From G963674955 sp963674955 (GTDB taxonomy: Bacteria; Desulfobacterota; Desulfovibrionia; Desulfovibrionales; Desulfovibrionaceae), in assembly GCA_963674955.2 (NCBI GenBank), contig CAXXKR010000001.1:62001-126000 (forward strand): a DNA stretch of 64,000 nucleotides. Reading direction: 5' to 3'. The translations under genes were made by a program, and so were the position numbers. A model generated the notes under the pieces. The model worked only from the letters and a program-made list of their open reading frames with translations, was not told where the DNA came from and searched no databases. Shown in pieces: positions 52,846 to 60,437 of the stretch; the stretch's first letter is position 1, and every line of letters begins with the position of its first letter.

Positions 52846-54189
52846 CTAAAGCAGTGGCAGGTATTTGTCCAGTTCGTAGTCCGTTACCTGGGTGCGGTAT
52901 TCGTCCCACTCCGCGATCTTGTTTTCGTAAAGCTTCTGGTGAATGTGATCGCCGAGGATTTCCTTGAGCAGCTTGCTCTTTTTCATCAACTCGGCCGCCT
53001 CGAACAGGCTGCCGGGGAGCTGCTTGATCTTTTTCCTCTTGAGCTGCCTGTCGTTCATGTCGAAGATGTCCTCTTCCACCGGGGCCGGGAGAACATAGTT
53101 TTCCTCCATGCCCTTGAGGCCTGCGCCGAGCATGACGGCGAAACAGAGGTACATGTTTGTGGCCGGGTCCGGGCAGCGCAGTTCCATGCGCGTGGCGGCT
53201 TCCTTGCCGGGCTTGTACATGGGAACGCGGATCAGCGCGGACCGGTTGCGTCTGGCCCAGGCGATGTATACGGGGGCCTCGTAACCGGGCACCAGGCGTT
53301 TGTAGGAGTTGACCCACTGGTTGGTTACGCAGGTCATTTCCGGGGCGTGCCTGAGCAGGCCGGCGATGTAGCTCTTGCCTTCGGGGCTGAGGCTGTATTC
53401 GTCCTTGGCATCAAAGAAAACATTTCGTCCGTCCTTGAACAGAGATTGGTGGACGTGCATTCCTGAGCCGTTTTCGCCGAAAATGGGTTTGGGCATGAAT
53501 GTGGCGTAGCAGCCGTGCTTGCGCGCTGTTTCCTTGACCACAACGCGGTAGGTCATGGCGATGTCGGCCATTTTCAAGGCCTCGTCGTAGCGCAGGTCGA
53601 TTTCGTGCTGGCTTGGGGCCACTTCGTGGTGGCTGTATTCGACCTTGATGCCCATCTGTTCCAGGGCAAAGATGATGTCGCGGCGGATGTTGTTTCCGAG
53701 ATCCAGCGGAGGGGCGTCGAAATAACCTCCGGCATCCAGAAGTTCTGTGTCCTGGTCGTCGGCAAAGGTGAAGAATTCCAGTTCAGGGCCGGTGTACATG
53801 GTGTAGCCCTTTTCGGCGGCCTTGGCCAAGACCCTTTTCAATACGTAGCGGCTGTCGCCCACGTAGGGGGTTCCGTCGGGGTTGACCACGTCGCAGAACA
53901 TTCTGGCCACCGGGCGCTCATATGGCCGCCAGGAGCAGATCTGGAAGGTGGTGGGGTCGGGCATGGCCACCATGTCGGACTCGTCTATGCGGCAGAAACC
54001 AAGAATGGAAGAGCCGTCAAAGCCCATTCCCTCCTCAAATGAAGTTTCAAGTTCCTTGGGGGTGATCTGAAAACTTTTCAGGGTGCCGAGAATGTCCACA
54101 AACCAATACTGCAGAAAGCTGACGTTGTAGTCTTTGACGGCCTTGAGCACATCGTCGGCGTTTTTGCAGTTGAAAATCGGAATATCCAT
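52846..54189 (-). CDS. glnA: Glutamine synthetase type I
   Basis: Makes glutamine from glutamate, ammonia and ATP. The 447-residue protein has FGTL-like DILGTLKSFQI, GFDGSSILGF, the metal site ELEFF, SHHEVAPSQHEID and NGSGMHVHQSL, so it is catalytically complete. The adenylylation-site region is different from enterobacterial enzymes: the stretch EDIFDMNDRQ has Phe where Tyr397 would be. The length and this change fit the GSI-alpha subtype, which is not adenylylated. The ATG has AGGAGGAC 3 nt upstream, and a sigma-54-type promoter lies 57-73 bp before it, so nitrogen control should act at transcription. Confidence 0.95.
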   Translation of the reverse strand: MDIPIFNCKNADDVLKAVKDYNVSFLQYWFVDILGTLKSFQITPKELETSFEEGMGFDGSSILGFCRIDESDMVAMPDPTTFQICSWRPYERPVARMFCDVVNPDGTPYVGDSRYVLKRVLAKAAEKGYTMYTGPELEFFTFADDQDTELLDAGGYFDAPPLDLGNNIRRDIIFALEQMGIKVEYSHHEVAPSQHEIDLRYDEALKMADIAMTYRVVVKETARKHGCYATFMPKPIFGENGSGMHVHQSLFKDGRNVFFDAKDEYSLSPEGKSYIAGLLRHAPEMTCVTNQWVNSYKRLVPGYEAPVYIAWARRNRSALIRVPMYKPGKEAATRMELRCPDPATNMYLCFAVMLGAGLKGMEENYVLPAPVEEDIFDMNDRQLKRKKIKQLPGSLFEAAELMKKSKLLKEILGDHIHQKLYENKIAEWDEYRTQVTDYELDKYLPLL

Positions 54190-54245
54190 ATTGTCCTCCT
54201 AGTTTTGGGCTGAATTGCAAAATTTGCTTGTAAAGCCTACTCATT

Positions 54246-54262
54246 AACAAGATCGGTGCCAA
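54246..54262 (-). promoter_or_regulatory. Sigma-54-type promoter of glnA
   Basis: On the minus strand TTGGCACCGATCTTGTT matches TTGGCACGNNNNTTGCW at 11 of 13 fixed positions; the -24 GG is intact and the -12 GC is GT. The transcript would begin about 45 nt before the glnA start. A 13-base sequence occurs twice upstream, at 54278-54290 and 54348-54360. Confidence 0.6.
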
Positions 54263-54277
54263 CGAAATAAATGCAAA

Positions 54278-54360
54278 TAAAAACAGAGCGTTGTGCTGCA
54301 GAGAACAAAAAGGAGACGTTTTTCATCGCCGTTTATTAACAAAATAGTAAAAACAGAACG
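54278..54360. repeat. Two imperfect 13-bp repeats upstream of the glnA promoter
   Basis: TAAAAACAGAGCG at 54278-54290 and TAAAAACAGAACG at 54348-54360 differ at one base and begin 70 bp apart. Their position upstream of a sigma-54 promoter suggests binding sites for an enhancer-binding protein, but this is inferred. The remaining spacer to 54445 is AT-rich and contains a palindrome (ACATAATT, loop of 4, AATTATGT) at 54432-54451 that overlaps the radical SAM stop codon. Confidence 0.4.
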
Positions 54361-54445
54361 GTTTTTTATCAAAACAGGGCACAAAAATGTAAAAGTTTGC
54401 GGTCATCAGTGCCAATGCGCAAAGATTGATTACATAATTGTGAAA

Positions 54446-55390
54446 TTATGTTGATTTGAGGTTAAGGAATCTTGGTCCCCTGTCCAGTCTGTCCAGACCG
54501 AACCCCCTGGCCAGGGAAAGGGCTATTGCGTATTCGCGAACAGTGATACTTCGGTCAAGCTCTGGATAGCCGCCTGCCTCGCCGCAGGGGCGGTATTGAT
54601 CCATTATGTTGACATAGCTGCGTTTTGATACTTTTTCAGAGATGAATTTCAGCCATTCCTCTGTCCCGGCCAGGTCGCCGGGCATGACCAGGTGGCGAAT
54701 GATGAGCCCCTTTTCGGCCAGTCCCCGCCCGTTCAGCGCAAGGTCGCCCACCTGGCGATGCATTTCCAGGACGGCGGCCTTTGCCCTTTGGGGATAGTCC
54801 CCGGCGCCGCGAAGGTATTTACCCGCCGTCTCGCCCGGTGCGATTTTAACATCGGGCATGTAGATGTCCACGATTCCGTCCAACAGCTTCAATGTCTCCA
54901 CCCGGTCGTAGCTGCCGGTGTTGTAGACCAGGGGAAGGTTCAGGCCGTGGCGCGCGGCAATGACCAGGGACTCGAGAATCTGCGGCACGACATGGGAGGG
55001 CGTGACGAAATTGATGTTCTCGGCCCCTTTTTTCTGAAGTGAAAGCATTACTCCGGCCAGCTCGTCAGGTTCGGCCTTGATTCCCGCCGACTCATTCTGG
55101 CTGATGTCGTAGTTCTGGCAGAACACGCAGCCCAGATTGCATCCACCAAAGAAGATGGTTCCCGAGCCGCCGGAACCGACAAGGGGGGCTTCTTCGCCGA
55201 AGTGCAGGCTGTAACTCGCTATTCTTGATCGGCGGCCGGTGCCGCAAAAGCCTTTTTCTCCTGCCGTCCTGTCGATTCCGCACTCTCGCGGGCACAACGA
55301 GCAACATTTCAGGATTTCAAGGGCGGCAGCCGCTCTTTTTTCAAGCTCGCCCGAGGCAAAGAGCTTCAGGTAGGAGGGAGTTGCATTCAA
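54446..55390 (-). CDS. Radical SAM protein of the PflX family (COG1313)
   Basis: A 314-residue enzyme related to pyruvate formate-lyase activating enzymes. Four N-terminal Cys (CCSLCPRECG, then GFCGTG) come first, then the radical SAM motif GCNLGCVFCQNYDIS (C-x3-C-x2-C, positions about 83-97), and a TIM-barrel rest. Such proteins probably activate glycyl-radical enzymes or modify other proteins; the target is unknown and no glycyl-radical enzyme lies here. Its start overlaps the stop of the MerR-like gene by 4 nt (ATGA), which makes cotranslation likely. Confidence 0.9.
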   Translation of the reverse strand: MNATPSYLKLFASGELEKRAAAALEILKCCSLCPRECGIDRTAGEKGFCGTGRRSRIASYSLHFGEEAPLVGSGGSGTIFFGGCNLGCVFCQNYDISQNESAGIKAEPDELAGVMLSLQKKGAENINFVTPSHVVPQILESLVIAARHGLNLPLVYNTGSYDRVETLKLLDGIVDIYMPDVKIAPGETAGKYLRGAGDYPQRAKAAVLEMHRQVGDLALNGRGLAEKGLIIRHLVMPGDLAGTEEWLKFISEKVSKRSYVNIMDQYRPCGEAGGYPELDRSITVREYAIALSLARGFGLDRLDRGPRFLNLKST

Positions 55391-56346
55391 TCCCGATCCC
55401 CGATCCTGTTCCTGACTCCGCGGAAATAGGCCTGGAGTTCGGGCGCTCCTGCTTCCACGCCGCCATTGTCCAGGCGATAGAGCACGGCCACGTCGTTGCC
55501 TTTGGGTGTGGTTATGCGCTCAATCCAGTGATCCAACTGGTCGCTGTCCTTTTTTTGCAGAGAATAAATCCAGGAACTGCCACTGGTTTTCCAGGCGGTA
55601 ATGGCCAAACCCGTATCCTTGGCCTCCATTTCCAGTGCGCCGACGAACAGCGTCAGAGTCGGCCTGCCCGGAAGGCCAAGGAACTCGCCTTTTTCAGAAC
55701 GGATGACCACGGGGCAGTCCAAAAGGTCTTGGGGCGGGGTCTGGGTTTCCGCGGCGTCCGTTTTGGCCTTTGTTTCCTTTTCCAGAGAATAGGAGTCGGT
55801 GCGGCCTTTTCTGCCGCGCACGGTCACGATCTTTCTGGCCTTGGTTTCGGTGTCCTCGGACACATTGGGGATGGTCTTGAGGTGTTCGGCCAGGTCGGTG
55901 AAGAATTCCTTGTTTCCCTTTTCCTCGGTCAGGAGCTGGGTCATGGCCTGCTCGATGTTGTTCAGTCGTTCTTCCGACTGGGCCTGGGCCGCAGCGAGTT
56001 CGGCAAGACCCCGCATCATCTGGTCGGCGGTATTGAGGAACCCTTGCAGTGTTTCCCTGGACAGGCCCTGATCCAGACCCTTTTTCGCTCCAGGAATCTT
56101 GCGCACGGGCTGCTCCCTGAATTGCGCGCGCAACCTGTTCTCGGTCTCGCCCACGGAAAGGCCCTTTACAAAGCAATCCCTGATGGCCAGGCAGACCTTT
56201 CCCGCCTCCTGCCTGAAGCGGATGGGCTTGCCGTATCCGGCCACAGGAATGAAGCGGGGAAATTTACGGCGGTAGCTCTTGATGGTCGTTTCAGAGACTC
56301 CCACCAGTCTTGAAAGGTCCTTGTGGGTCAGGGTCTGCTCGTTCAT
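55387..56346 (-). CDS. MerR-type HTH regulator with an unknown C-terminal domain
   Basis: A 319-residue protein. Residues 1-70 read as a MerR-like winged helix (LTHKDLSRLVGVSETTIKSYRRKFPRFIP). A coiled region follows at about 95-160 (ELAAAQAQSEERLNNIEQAMTQLL), then a basic linker, and a domain at 210-319 (FLGLPGRPTLTLFVGALEMEAKD... SSWIYSLQKKDSDQLDHWI) that I do not recognise. It may act as a transcription factor with ligand-sensing or protein-binding C-terminal part. A perfect inverted repeat lies 33 bp before the ATG, as for autoregulation. It overlaps the radical SAM gene by 4 nt. Confidence 0.72.
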   Translation of the reverse strand: MNEQTLTHKDLSRLVGVSETTIKSYRRKFPRFIPVAGYGKPIRFRQEAGKVCLAIRDCFVKGLSVGETENRLRAQFREQPVRKIPGAKKGLDQGLSRETLQGFLNTADQMMRGLAELAAAQAQSEERLNNIEQAMTQLLTEEKGNKEFFTDLAEHLKTIPNVSEDTETKARKIVTVRGRKGRTDSYSLEKETKAKTDAAETQTPPQDLLDCPVVIRSEKGEFLGLPGRPTLTLFVGALEMEAKDTGLAITAWKTSGSSWIYSLQKKDSDQLDHWIERITTPKGNDVAVLYRLDNGGVEAGAPELQAYFRGVRNRIGDRD

Positions 56347-56379
56347 AGCCCTTCCTTTGGCAGGTTCCAGCCTTGGCCA

Positions 56380-56401
56380 ACGATTAATCAGTTTTAATCG
56401 T
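56380..56401. promoter_or_regulatory. Perfect inverted repeat before the MerR-like gene (candidate operator)
   Basis: ACGATTAA at 56380-56387 and TTAATCGT at 56394-56401, a perfect 8-bp inverted repeat with a 6-bp spacer. It lies 33 bp upstream of the ATG of the MerR-like regulator, which is a natural place for an autoregulatory operator. Confidence 0.55.
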
Positions 56402-56487
56402 CACCCAAAAAAACCGTTGGCAATACTGTTTTATTCGGATTATGCCTTACCGATAAAACGAAGGCGAGCCCCGGTCAAGGAAAATGG

Positions 56488-59385
56488 CTACAGGAGCTTG
56501 GTCACTTCCAGGTCCAGACCTGAACCCTTGAGGGCTTCATCCTCGCCCAGCACAACGACCCGTCCCTGTTCAGCCACGGCCTTGACGGCCTCGGCGCACT
56601 CCCTGAAGTCCTTTATGGATGCGGAAAGTATTTCTTTCCGGAAACGCCGGCGATACTCCTCGTCCTGGTTTGTCAGCCGACGGACCATGGATGTGAAGCC
56701 CTTGGCGTCGGGCAGCATGTAGGCGTCCACCTCGTTGATGGCCCCGATTATGCTTTTTTCCAATTCATCCCGGCTGATGTCCAGCTTTTCAAGGTAGCCG
56801 CCGATCCGGTCGAAGGCCCGGACCGTGTCGTCCAGGTTGGGATCGCGGTAGGAGACAAAGCAGATGGAGCCGCTCAGGCGGTCGAACATGGAGAACGCGC
56901 CGTATGCGCCTCCCCTGACCCTGACCTTTTCCCAGAGATAAGCCGTGCGCAGGAACTTGGAAACCACCGAGGCCGCGCCCGTGAACCTGAAATCATCAGG
57001 CAGCGGACTCAGCCCCTTGCCCACGTAGTTGATCCTGGCCGGTATGGACAGCCCCTGTCCCTTGGGGCCGCTCAGGGGTTTTCTGTTTACAGGCTCCGTA
57101 TTTATTGAGGGCAGCAATCCGGGCAGGGCGGCAATGGACTTCTCCACTTTGGCGAAGTTTTCACGGTCCAGTGTGGCGTTGAGGATCAGGCCTTTTTTGT
57201 TGAGCACCAGAGAGCCGATCTCTCCGAGGTCTTCCAGCACCGAGCCGAAATCGGACTTTACCTTTTGGGCCAGCCGCCTGAGAAAGAACACGCTTTCCGC
57301 ACCGTGCATCATTTCGTCCATGAAACCGGCTTGGTTCATGTGCGCCTTGAGCCTTCCGGCAACCAGCATGTGACCGGCGGGGACAATGCGCTGCTCGGCC
57401 CGCGCCTTGGCCTGGAGCACGATCTTTTCGAAACGTTCATGGTCGTCGAATTTGGTCCGGGAAACGATTTCGCCCATTATGTCCAAGAGTTCATCGGCCA
57501 TTTCCATTGTGGCCTTGCCGCGCAGGAAAAGCCGGGCCGCAGCCTGTTCTTGTCCACGCACCGGCGAGACAAGGGTTTGGGGCGAGATGCCGCCGGTCTT
57601 TTGGGCCATGCGCCGCAAAAGCTCCACATAATCGCGCTTTGTGGTGCCCATTTCCAGCAAGGCGCGTCCGAAGACCGGCACGTAGGGCAGCAAACGGTCG
57701 GGCAGGGCCGAGAGGTCGAAGCCCATGTCCAGGTAGAATATGGAGTTGGTGTTCAGGGGATGAAAAAATATGTCGGTCCCGTCCCTTTGCAGCGTCTCCA
57801 AGGGTATTTCCATGTTCTCCCTGGGCAGGTCCGCAACCGAGAGCCTGGGAATGGTGGCCAGGTCTTCCGGGCTGTCCGGCGTCTCCTGAAGGTTTTTCAG
57901 TTTTTCGGCTTCCACGGCGACGCGCTCCAGGTCTTTATTGCTCATGGCTTTGCGGACCCTTTCCAGCCGTTCCCTTTCCCTGTTTTCCCGGACCTCGCCC
58001 AGGCCGGGGTCGGGAACCATCAGGACCGTGCTCCGGTGGTTGTTCTCGAGAAAGTGCGCGCGCAACAGGTTTTCAAGAACCGGTTCTCCGGTTTCTAGTT
58101 TGCGCTTGAGATTGGTCAGGCATTTTTCAAAGGGCAACAGGGCCAAAGGGCTGGCATCGTGCAGCCAGGTGGTCAGGGCCCTGAACAGGAGCGAGAGCCC
58201 GCGCGGGAACGATCCCGTGTTGTTCTCCCTGAGGGCGAATTCCATGGAATTCACCGCCGCCTGGACATCGCCCTTGTCCAGGCCGTTATTTGCGAGGCCG
58301 GCCAGGGTGTCCAGGACCAGGGCTTCGACCTTGTCGGCCTTGTCGGGTTCCAGACCCTTGAGGCCCACGGAAAAGTACATCTGCCTGAGTTCCGCCTCCA
58401 GCTCCACTCCTGCCAGGTCCTCGCCAAGGCCGGAATCCATGAGCGCCTTGCGCAGAGGAGAAGAGGGCAGGCCTATGAGCGCGTGCTCCAGAACGTGCAG
58501 GGCCAGGTTCAGGTCCGGGTCCATTGGTTCGGGCAGGGCGAAGTTCACCGTGACCATGGCCTTGGCCGAGTCGTCCGAGGCAGCGTAGCTCTTTTTTAGG
58601 CGCACGGGCTTGTCAAAGCCTTTTTGCAGGGCAACTTCCGAGCCGGGGTCGATGCGCTGGTACGCGCTGAAGACCCGGTCCAGGACCTTGAGCCGTTTTT
58701 CCGGGTCGTCGTTTCCATAGAAAAAGGCGTAGCAGTTGGAAGGATGGTAGTGTTTGCGGTGGAATTCCATGAAGGCCTCGAAGGTCAGGTCCGGGATGCA
58801 TTCCGGATCGCCGCCCGAATCCAGGCCGTATGTGGTGTCCGGGAAAAGGGATTGCTGCGAGTATTCGTAGAGCAGGCTGTCCGGCGAGGAATAGGCGCCC
58901 TTCATTTCGTTGAAGACCACGCCCTTGTAGCTCAGTGCTCCGCCGGGTCCGTCCATTTCATAGTGCCACCCTTCCTGTTTCAGGGTGTATTCGGTCAGGC
59001 GCGGGTGAAAGACCGCGTCCAGGTACACGTCGATGAGGTTGTGGAAGTCCTGCTCGTTGGTGCTGGCCACCGGGTAGCAGGTCTTGTCCGGAAAGGTCAG
59101 GGCGTTGAGAAAGGTCTGCAGGGAACCCTTGAGAAGTTCCACGAAAGGTTCCTTGACCGGGTATTTTTCTGAGCCGCAGAGGACCGAGTGTTCCAGGATA
59201 TGGGCCACGCCCGAGGAGTCCCTGGGCGGGGTTCTGAAGCTGACCGCAAAGGATTTGTTTTCGTCTTCCGTGAGCAGGGACAAGAGCTTGGCCCCGGTCC
59301 CGGCGTGGACAAAGACCTCGGCCCTGGCCGCGATTTCAGGTATTTCAAGTTCCTCAATTTTCTCAAATCCGTGCATCAGGCCCAT
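56488..59385 (-). CDS. M16C-family metallopeptidase (presequence protease/PreP-like)
   Basis: A 965-residue zinc peptidase. The inverted zinc motif HxxEH is in VAHILEHSVLCGSEKYPVKEPF at about 62-66; a second, inactive half of the same fold and a C-terminal segment follow, as in PreP and Cym1. It has no signal peptide and should degrade peptides in the cytosol. ATG 59385 is chosen because GGAGG stands 5 nt upstream; ATGs at 59397 and 59376 are also possible. It is divergent from the methyltransferase and is upstream of the MerR-like gene on the same strand, 141 bp apart. Confidence 0.92.
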   Translation of the reverse strand: MGLMHGFEKIEELEIPEIAARAEVFVHAGTGAKLLSLLTEDENKSFAVSFRTPPRDSSGVAHILEHSVLCGSEKYPVKEPFVELLKGSLQTFLNALTFPDKTCYPVASTNEQDFHNLIDVYLDAVFHPRLTEYTLKQEGWHYEMDGPGGALSYKGVVFNEMKGAYSSPDSLLYEYSQQSLFPDTTYGLDSGGDPECIPDLTFEAFMEFHRKHYHPSNCYAFFYGNDDPEKRLKVLDRVFSAYQRIDPGSEVALQKGFDKPVRLKKSYAASDDSAKAMVTVNFALPEPMDPDLNLALHVLEHALIGLPSSPLRKALMDSGLGEDLAGVELEAELRQMYFSVGLKGLEPDKADKVEALVLDTLAGLANNGLDKGDVQAAVNSMEFALRENNTGSFPRGLSLLFRALTTWLHDASPLALLPFEKCLTNLKRKLETGEPVLENLLRAHFLENNHRSTVLMVPDPGLGEVRENRERERLERVRKAMSNKDLERVAVEAEKLKNLQETPDSPEDLATIPRLSVADLPRENMEIPLETLQRDGTDIFFHPLNTNSIFYLDMGFDLSALPDRLLPYVPVFGRALLEMGTTKRDYVELLRRMAQKTGGISPQTLVSPVRGQEQAAARLFLRGKATMEMADELLDIMGEIVSRTKFDDHERFEKIVLQAKARAEQRIVPAGHMLVAGRLKAHMNQAGFMDEMMHGAESVFFLRRLAQKVKSDFGSVLEDLGEIGSLVLNKKGLILNATLDRENFAKVEKSIAALPGLLPSINTEPVNRKPLSGPKGQGLSIPARINYVGKGLSPLPDDFRFTGAASVVSKFLRTAYLWEKVRVRGGAYGAFSMFDRLSGSICFVSYRDPNLDDTVRAFDRIGGYLEKLDISRDELEKSIIGAINEVDAYMLPDAKGFTSMVRRLTNQDEEYRRRFRKEILSASIKDFRECAEAVKAVAEQGRVVVLGEDEALKGSGLDLEVTKLL

Positions 59386-59534
59386 TAATTCCTCCATAAG
59401 TCCCGGGTGTGTCTTGGTGTTCGGGGAATATACACCGGCCTCGCCCTTGACGCCATACCCGCCCTGTCTTATTTTCCAAATAGTCCGCAAACTGATAAAT
59501 TCGCTGAAATTATCAACACCAAACAAGAGGCCCC

Positions 59535-60260
59535 ATGTCCTGGGACGCGCAACGCTACGAACAATGGTTCAGCACCCCCGAGGGGCAGTTCGCCATGCAA
59601 CAGGAGATGCGCCTTTTGGGCTCCATGATTTCGGGCTGGCCGAGACGAAACCGCAAGCTGCTTGAAATCGGATGCGGAACGGGACTTTTTCTTGAAAAAT
59701 TGTGGGACATGGGTTTTGACGTTACCGGGGTGGACAACAGCCCGGTCATGCTGGAGGCGGCCAGAAAAAGATTTTCAAAGCGGGCGGCACTGCATCTGGG
59801 CAACGGCGAACACCTGCCCTTTGCGGACAACGAGTTCGATTACGTGCTCTTGTGGACCGTGCTGGAATTCACCAATGATCCTGGGGCCATGCTCCGGGAG
59901 GCCGCTAGAGTGGCCGAAAGCGGGATTCTGATCGGCTTTTTGAATCGTTTTTCCCTCTATTATCTTTCCTGTCGCGGGTCGGGAGGAGTTCTGGACAAGG
60001 CCTCCTGGTTTTCTCCGCCCCAGATGCGGCGTCTCATTACGGAGGAGACGGGGTGTTGTCCCCGCAAAACAGGCAGCGTGCTGCCCGGACCCCTGTCCAC
60101 CTGGACCGGCAAGCGACCCTGGTCTTTTATCAACAGCCGAATCTATCCCTCCTGTTGCGGGTCTTTCGTGGCCACCCGCGTGGACTTCAAGGACATAAGG
60201 CCCCTCAACCCCCTGCACGCCTGGAAAAAAGAACCGGAAATGGCCAAGCCCGCCTCCTAG
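59535..60260 (+). CDS. Class I SAM-dependent methyltransferase
   Basis: A 241-residue protein with the Rossmann-fold SAM motif LLEIGCGTGLFLE (about 43-55), the acidic loop VTGVDNSPVML (about 62-72) and the LPFADNEFDYVLLWTVLEF motif IV region (about 95-113). It belongs to the UbiE/type 11 group, whose substrates range from quinones to tRNA and small molecules. The last 60 residues contain several Cys (CCPRK, YPSCCGSFV). The substrate is unknown. It begins 149 bp from the M16 peptidase start in the opposite direction, and hisS follows after 177 bp. Confidence 0.85.
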   Translation: MSWDAQRYEQWFSTPEGQFAMQQEMRLLGSMISGWPRRNRKLLEIGCGTGLFLEKLWDMGFDVTGVDNSPVMLEAARKRFSKRAALHLGNGEHLPFADNEFDYVLLWTVLEFTNDPGAMLREAARVAESGILIGFLNRFSLYYLSCRGSGGVLDKASWFSPPQMRRLITEETGCCPRKTGSVLPGPLSTWTGKRPWSFINSRIYPSCCGSFVATRVDFKDIRPLNPLHAWKKEPEMAKPAS

Positions 60261-60298
60261 GGGGCGCAGCGTGACCGGATGCGGAGCACGAGCCGTTT

Positions 60299-60327
60299 TT
60301 GACAATATCCCGCTCTTGGTCTAACCA
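60299..60327 (+). promoter_or_regulatory. Candidate promoter for hisS
   Basis: A perfect -35 TTGACA at 60299-60304 is followed after exactly 17 bp by TAACCA at 60322-60327, a poor -10. Transcription would begin near 60334, giving a leader of about 104 nt before the hisS ATG. Confidence 0.4.
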
Positions 60328-60333
60328 AAAACG

Positions 60334-60437
60334 TTTCCTGTCTCATGAACGGCGGGTATCGGCCGTTTGGCGGGACGCAACCCGGCAAGGCTACGGGTTG
60401 GAAATTAAAAAACAAAGGGCCAAAATACGGCAAAAAA
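60334..60437 (+). other. Structured leader of hisS
   Basis: Two hairpins follow each other: ACGGC (60349-60353) with GCCGT (60362-60366), and CAACCCG (60378-60384) with CGGGTTG (60394-60400) around a 9-nt loop. GGGACGCAA (60372-60380) between and in them is like the core of the c-di-GMP-I riboswitch, but the other conserved parts are not present. It is a candidate regulatory leader only. Confidence 0.3.

Noticed and set aside
54438..54455. TTGTGAAATTATGTTGAT as a third Rex site
   Set aside because: The left half is perfect but the right half does not fit TTCACAA, and it lies at the 3' end of the radical SAM gene.
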